DNA of 40,473 bases from a virus. The translations under genes were made by a program, and so were the position numbers. The stretch spans positions 1 through 40,473 of the IMG/VR virus record IMGVR_UViG_3300023223_000360; one strand, written 5' to 3'. The first letter of the stretch is position 1, and each line of letters begins with the position of its first letter. Positions 1 to 7,293 of the stretch are shown one piece after another. Below the pieces are notes generated by a model, which made no database searches, had not been told where the DNA came from, and was given only the letters and a program-made list of their open reading frames with translations.

Positions 1-144
1 GCCTTGACCTATTGCAAATAGCATTATATATTGAGGTAACTTAACAAAAGGAAATAACGAAAAATGGAAAAACCGATCATTATAGAACTACCAAAAATCT
101 CAAGGACTTTATTTACCTATGAGACTTATGGCGTAAAAATGGGC
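1..144. repeat. terminal direct repeat, copy 1
   Basis: Identical to 40330-40473. It covers the first promoter, the leader and the first 81 bases of the gene at 64. The repeat means the molecule closes on itself with a unit of about 40,329 bp. This could be an assembler overlap of a circular or circularly permuted genome, or a true short direct terminal repeat; one sequence cannot decide. Confidence 0.95.
4..59 (+). promoter_or_regulatory. phage promoter P1 with leader
   Basis: TTGACC (4-9), 17 bp spacer, TATATT (27-32), then AACTTAAC (38-45) and an AAAGGAAATAACG leader before the start codon at 64. The spacer holds a CTATT-GCA-AATAG dyad containing TTGCAA. It is the member closest to a sigma70 consensus of a family of eight similar promoters in this genome. 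In the closed molecule it is divergent from the RHH gene at 40229. Confidence 0.8.
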
Positions 145-399
145 ATAACTTGGCCTGTGTGCTATCATTTTGAAAATAAAACATACGTACCCCTAGAGCA
201 TTGGATCGTACTAGGCTACTGTACTGACCCAAGCCTGTCAAGTTGCGCAGGTGGCAAGAGACCATTTGCTGTTATGTATGAACTACAAAAGGATATTAAA
301 AAAGATATATGGGGAGACGATTTACATAAAGCAGGTCTGAAAGCTTGGTATCACTATAAAACACTACCTGTATTCACTTCTTTGGTAGGTGATAGATAA
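64..399 (+). CDS. hypothetical protein, first gene of the plus-strand early block
   Basis: A 111-residue protein I do not recognise. The start follows the conserved AGGAAATAAC leader of promoter P1. It is moderately aromatic (several Trp and Tyr) with two Cys near residue 56-61 and no signal peptide or membrane segment. It is the first gene transcribed from P1 and overlaps the next gene by one base (TAATG), so the two are probably translationally coupled. The position suggests an early function such as host takeover; that is inference only. Confidence 0.75.
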   Translation: MEKPIIIELPKISRTLFTYETYGVKMGITWPVCYHFENKTYVPLEHWIVLGYCTDPSLSSCAGGKRPFAVMYELQKDIKKDIWGDDLHKAGLKAWYHYKTLPVFTSLVGDR

Positions 400-575
400 T
401 GGCGCTTAATACATACGAATACGAGATAGCTTTTGAATGCGCAAATACTGGCGAGCTAAAGGTAGTCAATAAAATATACACCACTAACAATAAAAGCGAT
501 GCCAATGCCGGAATACGTGATTATTGCGCTAATAATAAAACAATGATCGCTCCAATAGCTAGACGAATTAAATAA
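399..575 (+). CDS. small hypothetical protein
   Basis: A 58-residue ORF whose ATG overlaps the stop of the preceding gene (TAATG at 397-401). No motif recognised; the middle is rich in Asn and Thr. Strict coupling to its neighbour and gap-free packing support it as a real gene. A hairpin and the conserved leader follow immediately. Confidence 0.6.
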   Translation: MALNTYEYEIAFECANTGELKVVNKIYTTNNKSDANAGIRDYCANNKTMIAPIARRIK

Positions 576-580
576 TAATA

Positions 581-605
581 AGGGCCTGCGTTAAATGCAG
601 ACCCT
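581..605 (+). other. intercistronic RNA hairpin before a leader
   Basis: AGGG.CTGC pairs with GCAG.CCCT around a GTTAAAT loop, with one internal mismatch. It sits between the stop at 575 and the AAAAAGGAAATAAC leader of the gene at 625. It has no T-tract, so it is more likely a processing or stability element than a terminator. Similar hairpins precede leaders at 2374-2387 and 30239-30254. Confidence 0.5.
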
Positions 606-624
606 CAACCAAAAAGGAAATAAC

Positions 625-1104
625 ATGAAAAACATAATTATAATAGCAATGGTGATTTTTACCGCATCTTGTTCTACGGTATCAACTAAACAGCTTGATC
701 CGAGGATTACGGCAATACAGAAAGAATACAGCAATCCAAAGACTTATACAGACACTTATGATTGCTCCAATAAATCCGCCGACATCTTGGAAGAACTTCA
801 TCGGATAGGCATTGAAGCCGAGATTCATGTAGTAGGAGCGTTTATGAGCTTACATGCTTGGGTTTATATTGTAGAGACTGGACACGTTATTGACTCAACA
901 TCAATGACTAACTATCCTGCTTGGCTTGATTATAAGGGACAAATTATGCGCCCTGCCTACAAGTGCAAGATTACGTATGAAGACCTTCAAGTATTGCTCT
1001 ATGACCCTAAAAAGGCTAAGTCATGGAAGCCAAAGAGAAAGATAAAGCCTTGGATATTAAAAATAATAAGAAATGTTAAAGAATACAAAGGGGTAGTAAA
1101 ATGA
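625..1104 (+). CDS. predicted lipoprotein with transglutaminase-like C/H/D triad
   Basis: 159 residues. The start at 625 is chosen because it directly follows AAAAAGGAAATAAC; an in-frame ATG at 595 would include the upstream hairpin. Residues 1-16 form a lipoprotein signal ending TASC, with Cys16 as the likely lipidated residue. After it, DCSNK (Cys47), LHAWV (His77) and VIDST (Asp90) have the order and local context of the papain/transglutaminase-like fold, where Cys, His and Asp form the active site. A secreted, membrane-anchored enzyme or binding protein expressed early by a phage could modify the envelope or block superinfection; this role is inferred. It overlaps the next gene by 4 bases. 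Confidence 0.7.
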   Translation: MKNIIIIAMVIFTASCSTVSTKQLDPRITAIQKEYSNPKTYTDTYDCSNKSADILEELHRIGIEAEIHVVGAFMSLHAWVYIVETGHVIDSTSMTNYPAWLDYKGQIMRPAYKCKITYEDLQVLLYDPKKAKSWKPKRKIKPWILKIIRNVKEYKGVVK

Positions 1105-1736
1105 AAAACATAATTTTAACAGAGCATGTACGAGGTAAATTACAGGCAAAATTTAGAATAATGTCAAGAACTGGCCGAGGCTTTGTCGAAAACGGCGGAG
1201 AGGTTAAGCTAAACTTATATAAAGATTTTGGCCATATCTCTAAAATGACTGGATTGACAGAAAAAACGCTGTGGCGAATTTACCACGATTATACTTATAT
1301 GAATATTAAGCAATCGACATTTTCAAAAATAGATACAGCTTATAATGAGTTTTGTGTGGAGCCTAATAAGGCAGTTCGTAAATGGCTCAAATTAGACAGT
1401 GAAGAAATCCCTGTTATTACAAAAACCGTAAAAATTGAAGCACCACAAGAATATTTTTTTGATATTGACTCAAGCAAGGGCCGATATGTTAGATTTGACT
1501 ATAACACTAACGAGCTTGAATATTCCGACAATGATGATTTTTCTTCACCGCCAGTAAATGAAAAGCTCGAGACTTTAAAAAGAACTTTCGAAGAATTCAA
1601 AGAAGCGGTTCGCGATTTAGCGTCAAGAAACACTGAGGTAAAATTGATGGATGCTTATGACGATGATATTTTCTTTAACACAAATGATCTTGCAACGGTG
1701 CAATTAAAAGCTTATGAAACAATCGAGGTGTTATAA
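1101..1736 (+). CDS. HTH-containing putative regulator
   Basis: 211 residues. Around residues 43-85, GHISKMTGLTEKTLWRIY followed by a helix containing STFSKIDTAYNEF matches the helix-turn-helix layout of XRE/Cro-type proteins. The C-terminal half is acidic, unrecognised and probably helical. An AAAGGGG site precedes the ATG, which overlaps the lipoprotein stop by 4 bases (ATGA-type). It could regulate the phage promoter family or the host. The HTH call is fairly sure; the target is unknown. Confidence 0.65.
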   Translation: MKNIILTEHVRGKLQAKFRIMSRTGRGFVENGGEVKLNLYKDFGHISKMTGLTEKTLWRIYHDYTYMNIKQSTFSKIDTAYNEFCVEPNKAVRKWLKLDSEEIPVITKTVKIEAPQEYFFDIDSSKGRYVRFDYNTNELEYSDNDDFSSPPVNEKLETLKRTFEEFKEAVRDLASRNTEVKLMDAYDDDIFFNTNDLATVQLKAYETIEVL

Positions 1737-1913
1737 ATGAGTGAACGAACAGACGAAGACATAAAAGCAAGCAATGACGGGATTTTGAAAACTGTTGAGG
1801 CTTACAACGAGGCCGAGGACATTAAAGATAATAGCTGTCGGGATTGTGGAATTTATTTAATTTATGGTGGTTTGTGCTTTGATTGCCATAATAAGTTGAC
1901 AAAAGAACTATGA
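1737..1913 (+). CDS. small zinc-ribbon protein
   Basis: 58 residues, starting directly after the stop of the HTH gene (TAA then ATG). The C-terminal half carries two CxxC knuckles, CRDC and CFDC, about ten residues apart, typical of a zinc ribbon of the DksA/TraR-like or generic phage type. The N-terminal half is acidic and helical. It is the last gene of the first plus-strand unit, followed by a terminator-like RNA structure. Zinc binding is inferred from the Cys spacing. Confidence 0.6.
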   Translation: MSERTDEDIKASNDGILKTVEAYNEAEDIKDNSCRDCGIYLIYGGLCFDCHNKLTKEL

Positions 1914-1941
1914 CGACTTAATTTAATATTGTTAAGTATAT

Positions 1942-2020
1942 AAAACTTACTAGGTTTTTAACTGCGAGCCGAAAGGCATCTACCGCAATGTTATTTCCCC
2001 TCCCTAGTAAGTTTTTTTTT
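1942..2020 (+). terminator. large-loop terminator or terminator-ended small RNA
   Basis: A 13 bp perfect stem (AAAACTTACTAGG at 1942-1954 with CCTAGTAAGTTTT at 2003-2015) runs into nine Ts. Its 48-base loop is far larger than a normal terminator loop and holds a nested hairpin: TGCG/CGCA outside, GCC-GAAA-GGC with a GNRA tetraloop inside. Bases 1988-2000 (ATGTTATTTCCCC) stay unpaired and are complementary to the GGGAAATAACAT leader used by many genes here. It ends the 64-1913 transcript. It may also accumulate as a small RNA, which is inference. Confidence 0.75.
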
Positions 2021-2059
2021 GCCCGTAAAAAATAAATCAATAAAAGGTGTTGCGCCTGC

Positions 2060-2123
2060 TTGCAATGTTGCGGATAGCAATTATATTAAGAGTAGTAAGA
2101 TAACTTAACGAAATAGGAAATAA
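2060..2123 (+). promoter_or_regulatory. phage promoter P2 with leader
   Basis: TTGCAA (2060-2065), 16 bp spacer, TATATT (2082-2087), AACTTAAC (2102-2109), then an AGGAAATAAC leader before the gene at 2128. The 32 bases from the -10 through the ACTTAAC box are identical to promoter P3 at 22456-22487. Confidence 0.8.
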
Positions 2124-2127
2124 CAAA

Positions 2128-2364
2128 ATGAACAACGAGCTAAAGATCGCCAAAAGAGAAGCCAAAGCGCTAGGAATAAACACGAAGTTTGAAGTGACAC
2201 GAGACTCAACAGGATGCTATGATGTCACTCAATACGGTAAAGACTTAGCAAACGGTTATAATATAACAGAATGTAGAGTATTCGCCATAAACGAATTAAT
2301 AAGCGAACATTACGCAAGATTAGACCGCCAAGAAGAAGCAAGACTCGAAAGAGCCGAAGCCTAA
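2128..2364 (+). CDS. hypothetical protein
   Basis: 78 residues, first gene behind promoter P2, with an AGGAAATAAC leader placing the start. A charged, probably helical protein: lysine-rich at the N-terminus and ending in a Glu/Arg-rich helix. No family recognised. It precedes recombination genes and may share their transcript. A reverse-strand ORF over this region is a shadow. Confidence 0.65.
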   Translation: MNNELKIAKREAKALGINTKFEVTRDSTGCYDVTQYGKDLANGYNITECRVFAINELISEHYARLDRQEEARLERAEA

Positions 2365-2373
2365 ACCAAAACG

Positions 2374-2387
2374 GCGGGGAAACCCGC
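2374..2387 (+). other. GNRA-capped intercistronic hairpin
   Basis: GCGGG-GAAA-CCCGC, a 5 bp GC-rich stem with a GNRA tetraloop, just after the stop at 2364 and before the AAAAAGGAAATAAC leader at 2415. Only three Ts follow, so it is a weak terminator at best. It more likely stabilises or processes the mRNA. Confidence 0.5.
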
Positions 2388-2414
2388 TTTAACAATAACA
2401 AAAAAGGAAATAAC

Positions 2415-2672
2415 ATGTGTTTAGATACAACGATTAAAAATGATGCCGATAAAGTGATCGAGCCAATAATGATAACCAAAAAGCAAGAGTTAGTTTTTCG
2501 ACGGTCTTGTTATTTATTGGAGCATAGCGGGAATAATGGCTATGCCAATATAGATGATTGGTCGCCGAAAGATGTGGAAAATGTGCTTTACTTTATCAAT
2601 CTAAGGTTGTCACAAAGTGAAGCCAAAGGGTTAAGATGTGTTTTAATAGCAAAAAATAACGAGGTTAATTAA
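2415..2672 (+). CDS. hypothetical protein
   Basis: 85 residues with an ideal leader (AAAAAGGAAATAAC) directly before the ATG. It has scattered Cys (positions 2, 32 and 79 or nearby) but no recognisable zinc motif. It lies two bases upstream of the ERF recombinase gene, so it is probably co-transcribed and may assist recombination or replication. No homology is claimed. Confidence 0.65.
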   Translation: MCLDTTIKNDADKVIEPIMITKKQELVFRRSCYLLEHSGNNGYANIDDWSPKDVENVLYFINLRLSQSEAKGLRCVLIAKNNEVN

Positions 2673-2673
2673 T

Positions 2674-3252
2674 ATGAAGATATATAAAGAATTAAGCAAG
2701 ATTCAGAAAGCTTTAAAGTGTAATAAAGGTCAAAAAAATACCTTTGGTAATTACGATTATAGATCAATTGAAGATATTTTAGAGGGATATAAAAAAGTTG
2801 ATAGTGATTCCGCTATTATCCTTTCCGATGAAATTGTCGTGATTGGAGATAGATTTTATGTAAAGGCAACCGCTACACTTGTTCTAGGTGACGAAAAGTT
2901 AAGTAATACAGCTTATGCGAGAGAGTCAGACAGCAAGAAAGGAATGGATGTCGCACAAGTGACTGGCTCGTCAAGTTCTTACGCTAGAAAGTACGCCTTA
3001 GCAGGTTTATTTGCTATTGATGACACTAAAGACGCAGATTCACACGATAACAGCCAACAGCCACAAGCTAGGCAACAGCAAAAACAGCCCATCTTAAAAG
3101 CTTTGCAACCAATCCACGCCGAGATAAAAAAGCTTACAGATAAACTTTCTACTGCTGATAATGATTTATATATTAGTCTAGGCGTAAATCCCTCTTGGAA
3201 TAAAGAAAGCTGTGAAGGTTGCTTGGCCTACCTTAAAAACTTGGCCAAGTAA
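2674..3252 (+). CDS. erf: ERF-family single-strand DNA annealing protein
   Basis: 192 residues. The N-terminal domain (about 1-125) matches the ERF pattern: an initial helix with a KALKCNKGQKNTFGNYDYRS-type stretch, then a beta core, and a conserved glycine/serine segment QVTGSSSSYARKYAL close to the end of the core. ERF proteins anneal complementary strands in phage recombination and genome circularisation. A Gln-rich linker (about 128-140) leads to a helical C-terminus ending in EGCLAYLKNL. A neighbouring exonuclease and VRR-NUC nuclease fit a recombination module. Confidence 0.88.
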   Translation: MKIYKELSKIQKALKCNKGQKNTFGNYDYRSIEDILEGYKKVDSDSAIILSDEIVVIGDRFYVKATATLVLGDEKLSNTAYARESDSKKGMDVAQVTGSSSSYARKYALAGLFAIDDTKDADSHDNSQQPQARQQQKQPILKALQPIHAEIKKLTDKLSTADNDLYISLGVNPSWNKESCEGCLAYLKNLAK

Positions 3253-3662
3253 TGAATATCACCGATATTGAAAATAATTTATCAACTCATTATATAGATG
3301 ATGAAATATGGTTTATCGGTGCGGAAGTTTGCGCATTAATTGACGTTAATAAATGTCAGTTGCGCAGGCTTGATGCAGACGAAAAAATGCTCGAAAGAGT
3401 CAAAACAAAAGGAGGCGAACAAAACACAACGCTAATAAATGAGTCCGGCTTTTATCATTTAATTTTAACATCGAAAGCTAAAAAGGCTCAAGAGTTCAGA
3501 AGACTTATAACAAAAGAGTTTTTGCCGAAATTGCGAAAACTTTATCAATACCAACCCGAAAATATAGCTAAGTTTATCGAAGAGGCAAGCGGTAAAAAGC
3601 TTTTGACATTTGAAAAAAGATACTTAAACGCATTATTAATTGACACAACAAAAGGGAAATAA
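3252..3662 (+). CDS. BRO-N domain protein (antirepressor-like)
   Basis: 136 residues, start overlapping the ERF stop by one base (TAATG). Residues about 15-100 show the BRO-N pattern: DDEIWFIGAEVCALIDVNK near the N-terminus, a middle INESGFYHLILTSKAKKAQEF segment in pieces, then FRRLITKEFLPKLRK. BRO-N domains bind DNA and occur in phage antirepressors. No second domain is present, so this is a short version; its C-terminus is helical. It probably regulates transcription early, perhaps at the dispersed promoters. Confidence 0.82.
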   Translation: MNITDIENNLSTHYIDDEIWFIGAEVCALIDVNKCQLRRLDADEKMLERVKTKGGEQNTTLINESGFYHLILTSKAKKAQEFRRLITKEFLPKLRKLYQYQPENIAKFIEEASGKKLLTFEKRYLNALLIDTTKGK

Positions 3663-3663
3663 C

Positions 3664-3834
3664 ATGTTTATATACGAAATAGACTTTGGCGGTTGTTGCA
3701 TAAGATCGAAAAGACCTTTAATTAGTTTGAAAGCATGTAAAGAAGAAATTAAACAAATATTAGAAAACGAAGTTCCGGCAAAAAGCTTTAAAATATATGA
3801 AGCTGTAAAAGTATACTCCGAAAAATTAACTTAA
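3664..3834 (+). CDS. small hypothetical protein
   Basis: 56 residues. The start at 3664 is set by the AAAGGGAAATAAC leader; an upstream in-frame start at 3640 would lie inside the BRO-N gene and include the leader. It has a Cys pair (GGCC) near residue 10 and a helical, lysine-rich middle. No family recognised. It sits between BRO-N and the exonuclease. Confidence 0.6.
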   Translation: MFIYEIDFGGCCIRSKRPLISLKACKEEIKQILENEVPAKSFKIYEAVKVYSEKLT

Positions 3835-3849
3835 TAAAAGGGAAATAAC

Positions 3850-4509
3850 ATGAATACACCAGTAACAATAGACCTCGAAACAATGCCAACTCAAAGCGTT
3901 GAGCAAAAAAGAATACTCGTAAAGAATATTAAGCCACCATCTAATTATAAAAAACAGGATATTATTGACGCATGGATTAAAGATAAAGAGTATAAAATAG
4001 TTAGTGAAACCTCATTTAATGGTGGTTTAGGCGGTATTTACTGTATCGGACTGGCTATACAAGACGAAGCGCCGTTTTGTATTGAGACAGAAGATTATAA
4101 AAGTTTTGAATCGGAGCGTGTAGTTTTAGAAAAATTAAACGAAAAAATGGCAGGTGTTAATCCTTGGTTTATAGGTCATAATTTATCAAGATTTGATTTA
4201 TTGTTTTTAAGACATCGTTATATAATCCATAGACTTCTGCCTACATTTATCAATCCTTGGAGTTCTAAGCCTTGGGATAACGCTTATTTTGATACTGCCT
4301 GCGCTTGGATAGGCAACGGGCAACATGATTATTTAAAGTTAGATGATCTTTGCAATTATTTGAATGTACCAACGCCTAAAGGCTCGATCGATGGTTCGCA
4401 GGTTTGGAATACCATTAAGAACGGTAAAGGCTCAGAGGTCGCCAAGTATTGCCAACGTGACATCGTAGCGACAAGAAGTTGCTATCATATATTAAAACAG
4501 TTTATGTAA
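3850..4509 (+). CDS. PolB-like 3'-5' exonuclease (DnaQ fold)
   Basis: 219 residues, preceded by AAAAGGGAAATAAC. It carries the three motifs of DEDDy exonucleases: Asp8/Glu10 in TIDLET (Exo I), IGHNLSRFD with Asp116 (Exo II) and YCQRD with Tyr200/Asp204 (Exo III). Length and layout fit the family of predicted 3'-5' exonucleases related to the PolB proofreading domain (DNA_pol_B_exo2). No polymerase accompanies it, so it probably serves recombination, resecting DNA for the ERF annealing protein, or degrades host DNA. Confidence 0.85.
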   Translation: MNTPVTIDLETMPTQSVEQKRILVKNIKPPSNYKKQDIIDAWIKDKEYKIVSETSFNGGLGGIYCIGLAIQDEAPFCIETEDYKSFESERVVLEKLNEKMAGVNPWFIGHNLSRFDLLFLRHRYIIHRLLPTFINPWSSKPWDNAYFDTACAWIGNGQHDYLKLDDLCNYLNVPTPKGSIDGSQVWNTIKNGKGSEVAKYCQRDIVATRSCYHILKQFM

Positions 4510-4517
4510 GGTTTATT

Positions 4518-4922
4518 ATGACTAAAAGAAAAAACCACGAAGAAGATACGCAAATTGCTTTGATGAATTGGGCAAAATATAAGATGTTGCCCAATGGTAA
4601 GACGATATTTGAGCTAATGATTCATATTAGAAACGAATCGTACGAGAAAGGAAAGCCGTATCAAATAGCTAATCGCATGAAACGTGCGAAGCTTGGCGGG
4701 TTTAAAAGTGGCATCCCCGATTTATTTTTCGCATATCCTATAAATGGAAAGCATGGTTTATGGCTTGAGATGAAGCGACCGCATATAAAAGGAAGCGTTA
4801 AAGGTCGTTTATCAGATAACCAAAAGAAAATGTTAGCTATTTTAGAACTGGCGGGCTATGAGTGCGCCGTTTGTCATGGATGGCAACAAGCCGTCGAAGT
4901 AATAGAGGATTATTTAAAATGA
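4518..4922 (+). CDS. VRR-NUC domain nuclease
   Basis: 134 residues. The start at 4518 has a TAAGG site; an earlier in-frame start would lie inside the exonuclease gene. It shows the PD-(D/E)xK signature of VRR-NUC proteins: GIPD (about 65-68), LEMK (Glu84, Lys86), and a following QKKML helix. Stand-alone phage VRR-NUC proteins act as structure-specific or junction-resolving nucleases. It fits the adjacent ERF and exonuclease as a recombination set. Its TGA overlaps the next ATG (ATGA). Confidence 0.85.
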   Translation: MTKRKNHEEDTQIALMNWAKYKMLPNGKTIFELMIHIRNESYEKGKPYQIANRMKRAKLGGFKSGIPDLFFAYPINGKHGLWLEMKRPHIKGSVKGRLSDNQKKMLAILELAGYECAVCHGWQQAVEVIEDYLK

Positions 4923-5188
4923 TGATTGGGTTAAAGAATTATTACAGAAAAAAAAGGGAAGCTCAGATAAGCTCATTATTTAGAGACATTCATGATTTTG
5001 TGACTTTCCCTTATAAAGAGTCTATTATGTTTATGCCGGAAGGTGAAATAAGGATTATAGTTAAGCGAATTGAGTTATTATACAAAAAATATCCGAAGCA
5101 TCTTTTCACTTGGTCTTATTTCAAAATAGGAAATCAGTACTTTAGGAAGTTGGTGATCAATATTAAAAAGGAAAAAGAGACTACTTAA
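4919..5188 (+). CDS. hypothetical basic protein
   Basis: 89 residues, starting within the ATGA overlap with the nuclease gene. Very basic and aromatic, with a KKREAQ segment near the N-terminus and a lysine-rich end. No family recognised; nucleic-acid binding is plausible from charge alone. Its last 8 bases overlap tail-to-tail with the minus-strand gene at 5181, where the early and structural transcription units converge. No clear terminator was seen at this junction. Confidence 0.65.
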   Translation: MMIGLKNYYRKKREAQISSLFRDIHDFVTFPYKESIMFMPEGEIRIIVKRIELLYKKYPKHLFTWSYFKIGNQYFRKLVINIKKEKETT

Positions 5189-5519
5189 TTTTTTTCTGTA
5201 TGTCTTGCATTAACGAAATCATTAAAGAGTTTTGTTTCTTTAGTGATTCGTTAGTTTCTTTTAATACTGAAACCTTTGTATCGACTGAGTGGATAGCGTC
5301 TTTTATTGATTCGTATTTTACCTCTATTTTATCAATTCGCTGTTTTTGCTCGTCTTGATTTTCTTCGAGGTGTTTAATTTGGCTGACGTTTATTGTGGTT
5401 TGCTTGTCTCCGCTATTTACTATAAAGCTTTGACCGCCGAAAATAACTATCATTCCGACTATAACGCCGACCATTTGTTTTAAAGTAAATTTGATTGAAT
5501 CATCGTCTTTGTTGCCCAC
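5181..5519 (-). CDS. membrane protein with coiled coil (lysis-related candidate)
   Basis: 112 residues. One hydrophobic segment (about 13-36, LKQMVGVIVGMIVIFGG) is followed by a long heptad-rich helix to the C-terminus (KHLEENQDEQKQRIDKIE and on). This topology resembles small phage holin-, XhlA- or inner-membrane spanin-like proteins, but no family can be named. It is the last gene of the long minus-strand structural operon, a common place for lysis genes. Confidence 0.6.
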   Translation of the reverse strand: MGNKDDDSIKFTLKQMVGVIVGMIVIFGGQSFIVNSGDKQTTINVSQIKHLEENQDEQKQRIDKIEVKYESIKDAIHSVDTKVSVLKETNESLKKQNSLMISLMQDIQKKIK

Positions 5520-5535
5520 ACTTAAACCTCTTCTT

Positions 5536-6396
5536 TTAGGATTGTATTTTGAATCTTTTTGATATTGCTGTTGTTAATAATTGAACGTCATTTGTTAAAG
5601 TTACAAACCTATTGTCCAAATTTATAGACGCTTTTGGCGCTACTTTTAGCGTTGTTATTGTAACAGCGTTCATGATTAAAGCGTTTAATACTCCACTGAC
5701 AACGGTTAATGTCGTTATCGTTAAAGCTCCGCTAGTTTGCAAATCTAACTGTGCGGTATCGTCCATTAATGCTGTCGTTATAGCTGTTACGCCATCTAAA
5801 GCGATTAATTGCCCGCCTGTTAAGTCAATGTCGGGTAAATCGCTATTTGACTCACAAAGCCCGCCGGATTGATTTATTTTTGTCATTGTAACAGTAGAAG
5901 AAATTAAAGTCGTTCCACCATGAAGATTAAATGTACCGACAACATTGGCCGATAAATCAGAACCGATACCGACCGAGCCACTCTTTATTAAAAAATTGGT
6001 ATTTGCATTATTAGCTATTATATCAAGAGCGGATAAACCGTCGACAGTTGCGCCAGTGGTATAAACCGTAACCTCGCATGCTGTTGTCGTTCCTAAATCG
6101 ATTAATATTCTGCTACTGCCTAAACCAGTTTGTCCCGATAATTTACCGCCGATGTCTAATATTGTCGTAGCTATCTGCAGGTATTCGCCTGCATCACCGC
6201 CAAGAGTTCCGGTGTAGCTTTGTGATACATGCAAAGAATCTAAAACGATTGCAGATTGTCCGAGTCCTAAATTACAAGCGACTCCGCTATCTTTAAAATA
6301 AACATCATCGCCCGCAATAGGTACACCGCTTGGTGTCCAATTACCCGCAACGCTCCAATCTTGACTCAATGAGCCGGCCCAAACTTTAACAGCCAT
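5536..6396 (-). CDS. predicted beta-solenoid surface protein, paralogue A
   Basis: 286 residues. The N-terminus (VKVWAG..DWS..GNW.PSGVP.AGDDVYF) is a motif found in bacterial adhesin-like repeat proteins. The rest is a run of short strands rich in Thr, Gly, Val and Asn with a period of about 20 residues, as expected for a beta-helix. It is directly followed on the genome by a paralogue of identical length (6399-7259). Its place downstream of the tail fibre genes suggests a tail-tip or fibre accessory that binds host glycans. Confidence 0.65.
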   Translation of the reverse strand: MAVKVWAGSLSQDWSVAGNWTPSGVPIAGDDVYFKDSGVACNLGLGQSAIVLDSLHVSQSYTGTLGGDAGEYLQIATTILDIGGKLSGQTGLGSSRILIDLGTTTACEVTVYTTGATVDGLSALDIIANNANTNFLIKSGSVGIGSDLSANVVGTFNLHGGTTLISSTVTMTKINQSGGLCESNSDLPDIDLTGGQLIALDGVTAITTALMDDTAQLDLQTSGALTITTLTVVSGVLNALIMNAVTITTLKVAPKASINLDNRFVTLTNDVQLLTTAISKRFKIQS

Positions 6397-6398
6397 CT

Positions 6399-7259
6399 TT
6401 AAAACTCCATATTTAAAATTTTGCTCGTTGAATCAATTTCAATATTATTTGTAAGCGTCATTAAATCAATATCTAAATCAACCAATCCGCCTTTGCTCAT
6501 TATTATATCTGTAACCGTTAAGTCTTTAGATAATAAACTGGCTGTACCGCCTTTGCTATTAATGGTCGTTATTGTTCCGACACCTTTAGCGACAAATGCG
6601 CCCTCGTCTTCAATTGTTAGCGTGGTTAAGTCACCCGCAAACTGTGTAAATGTACCGCTTTTTAATACTGCTGTACCGATGTTAAAATTAGCGTGAATAA
6701 TTCCGCCGTCTAAATCCATCGAAGTTATTGTAACGCCCGCACCAGTTACAGCACGACCGCCGGAAACATATAAATCGTTTAATGTTCCAGTAGCATCGGC
6801 ATCGATTAAAACACCTAATGAACCCGCCCGCACTTTTGCGTCAATAGTTCCCGAGCCTAAACCCGTTAATATTACGCATTGGCCAGTTTGTTCATCCCCA
6901 ATAAAATCCGAGCCAAAGCCCGCAGAATTTAATATATCAAGTGTGGTATTGCCATTAACGAACTCAAGAGCCACAAAACTAGGGCCGGTATTTTGTCCAT
7001 CTTCTGACGAACCTATAAAAATATCAGTAGCATCTAGTTTTAAACTCTCGCTAAATAATCCAATTTGACCACGAAAACTTTGTAAAATATGTAAGCTATC
7101 AAGATTTAAAGCGTTTTGATCTAGGTTAACATAAATCGAATTAACGCTATTTTTTATATAAACATCGTCGCCACTTATAGGTAATACTCCGCCTTTCCAA
7201 TTTGCGGTGTTTGACCAATCGCCATCCGTTGCATTACCTGTCCAAATTTTAACCGACAT
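6399..7259 (-). CDS. predicted beta-solenoid surface protein, paralogue B
   Basis: 286 residues, the same length as paralogue A. It shares the N-terminal pattern VKIW.G...DWS..ANW.GGVLPISGDDVYI and the following LDSLH.LQS element. The remainder has diverged but keeps the repetitive Gly/Thr/Asp strand pattern. Only two bases separate the stop of this gene from the start of the paralogue, which indicates tandem duplication. Likely a virion surface protein; receptor binding is inference. Confidence 0.65.
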   Translation of the reverse strand: MSVKIWTGNATDGDWSNTANWKGGVLPISGDDVYIKNSVNSIYVNLDQNALNLDSLHILQSFRGQIGLFSESLKLDATDIFIGSSEDGQNTGPSFVALEFVNGNTTLDILNSAGFGSDFIGDEQTGQCVILTGLGSGTIDAKVRAGSLGVLIDADATGTLNDLYVSGGRAVTGAGVTITSMDLDGGIIHANFNIGTAVLKSGTFTQFAGDLTTLTIEDEGAFVAKGVGTITTINSKGGTASLLSKDLTVTDIIMSKGGLVDLDIDLMTLTNNIEIDSTSKILNMEF

Positions 7260-7293
7260 AATTATATTCCTTGAATTTTATATAAATATAGAG

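Noticed and set aside
1920-1945. Promoter-like TATATACTTAAC on the minus strand near 1930
   Set aside because: No TTGCAA-type -35 at 16 bp upstream, so it does not fit the promoter family.
1930-1998. A minus-strand leader-like GGGGAAATAAC followed by an open frame of about 23 codons
   Set aside because: It would need an ATT start and lies inside the terminator stem-loop. It remains an alternative origin for the loop sequence but is not a supported gene.
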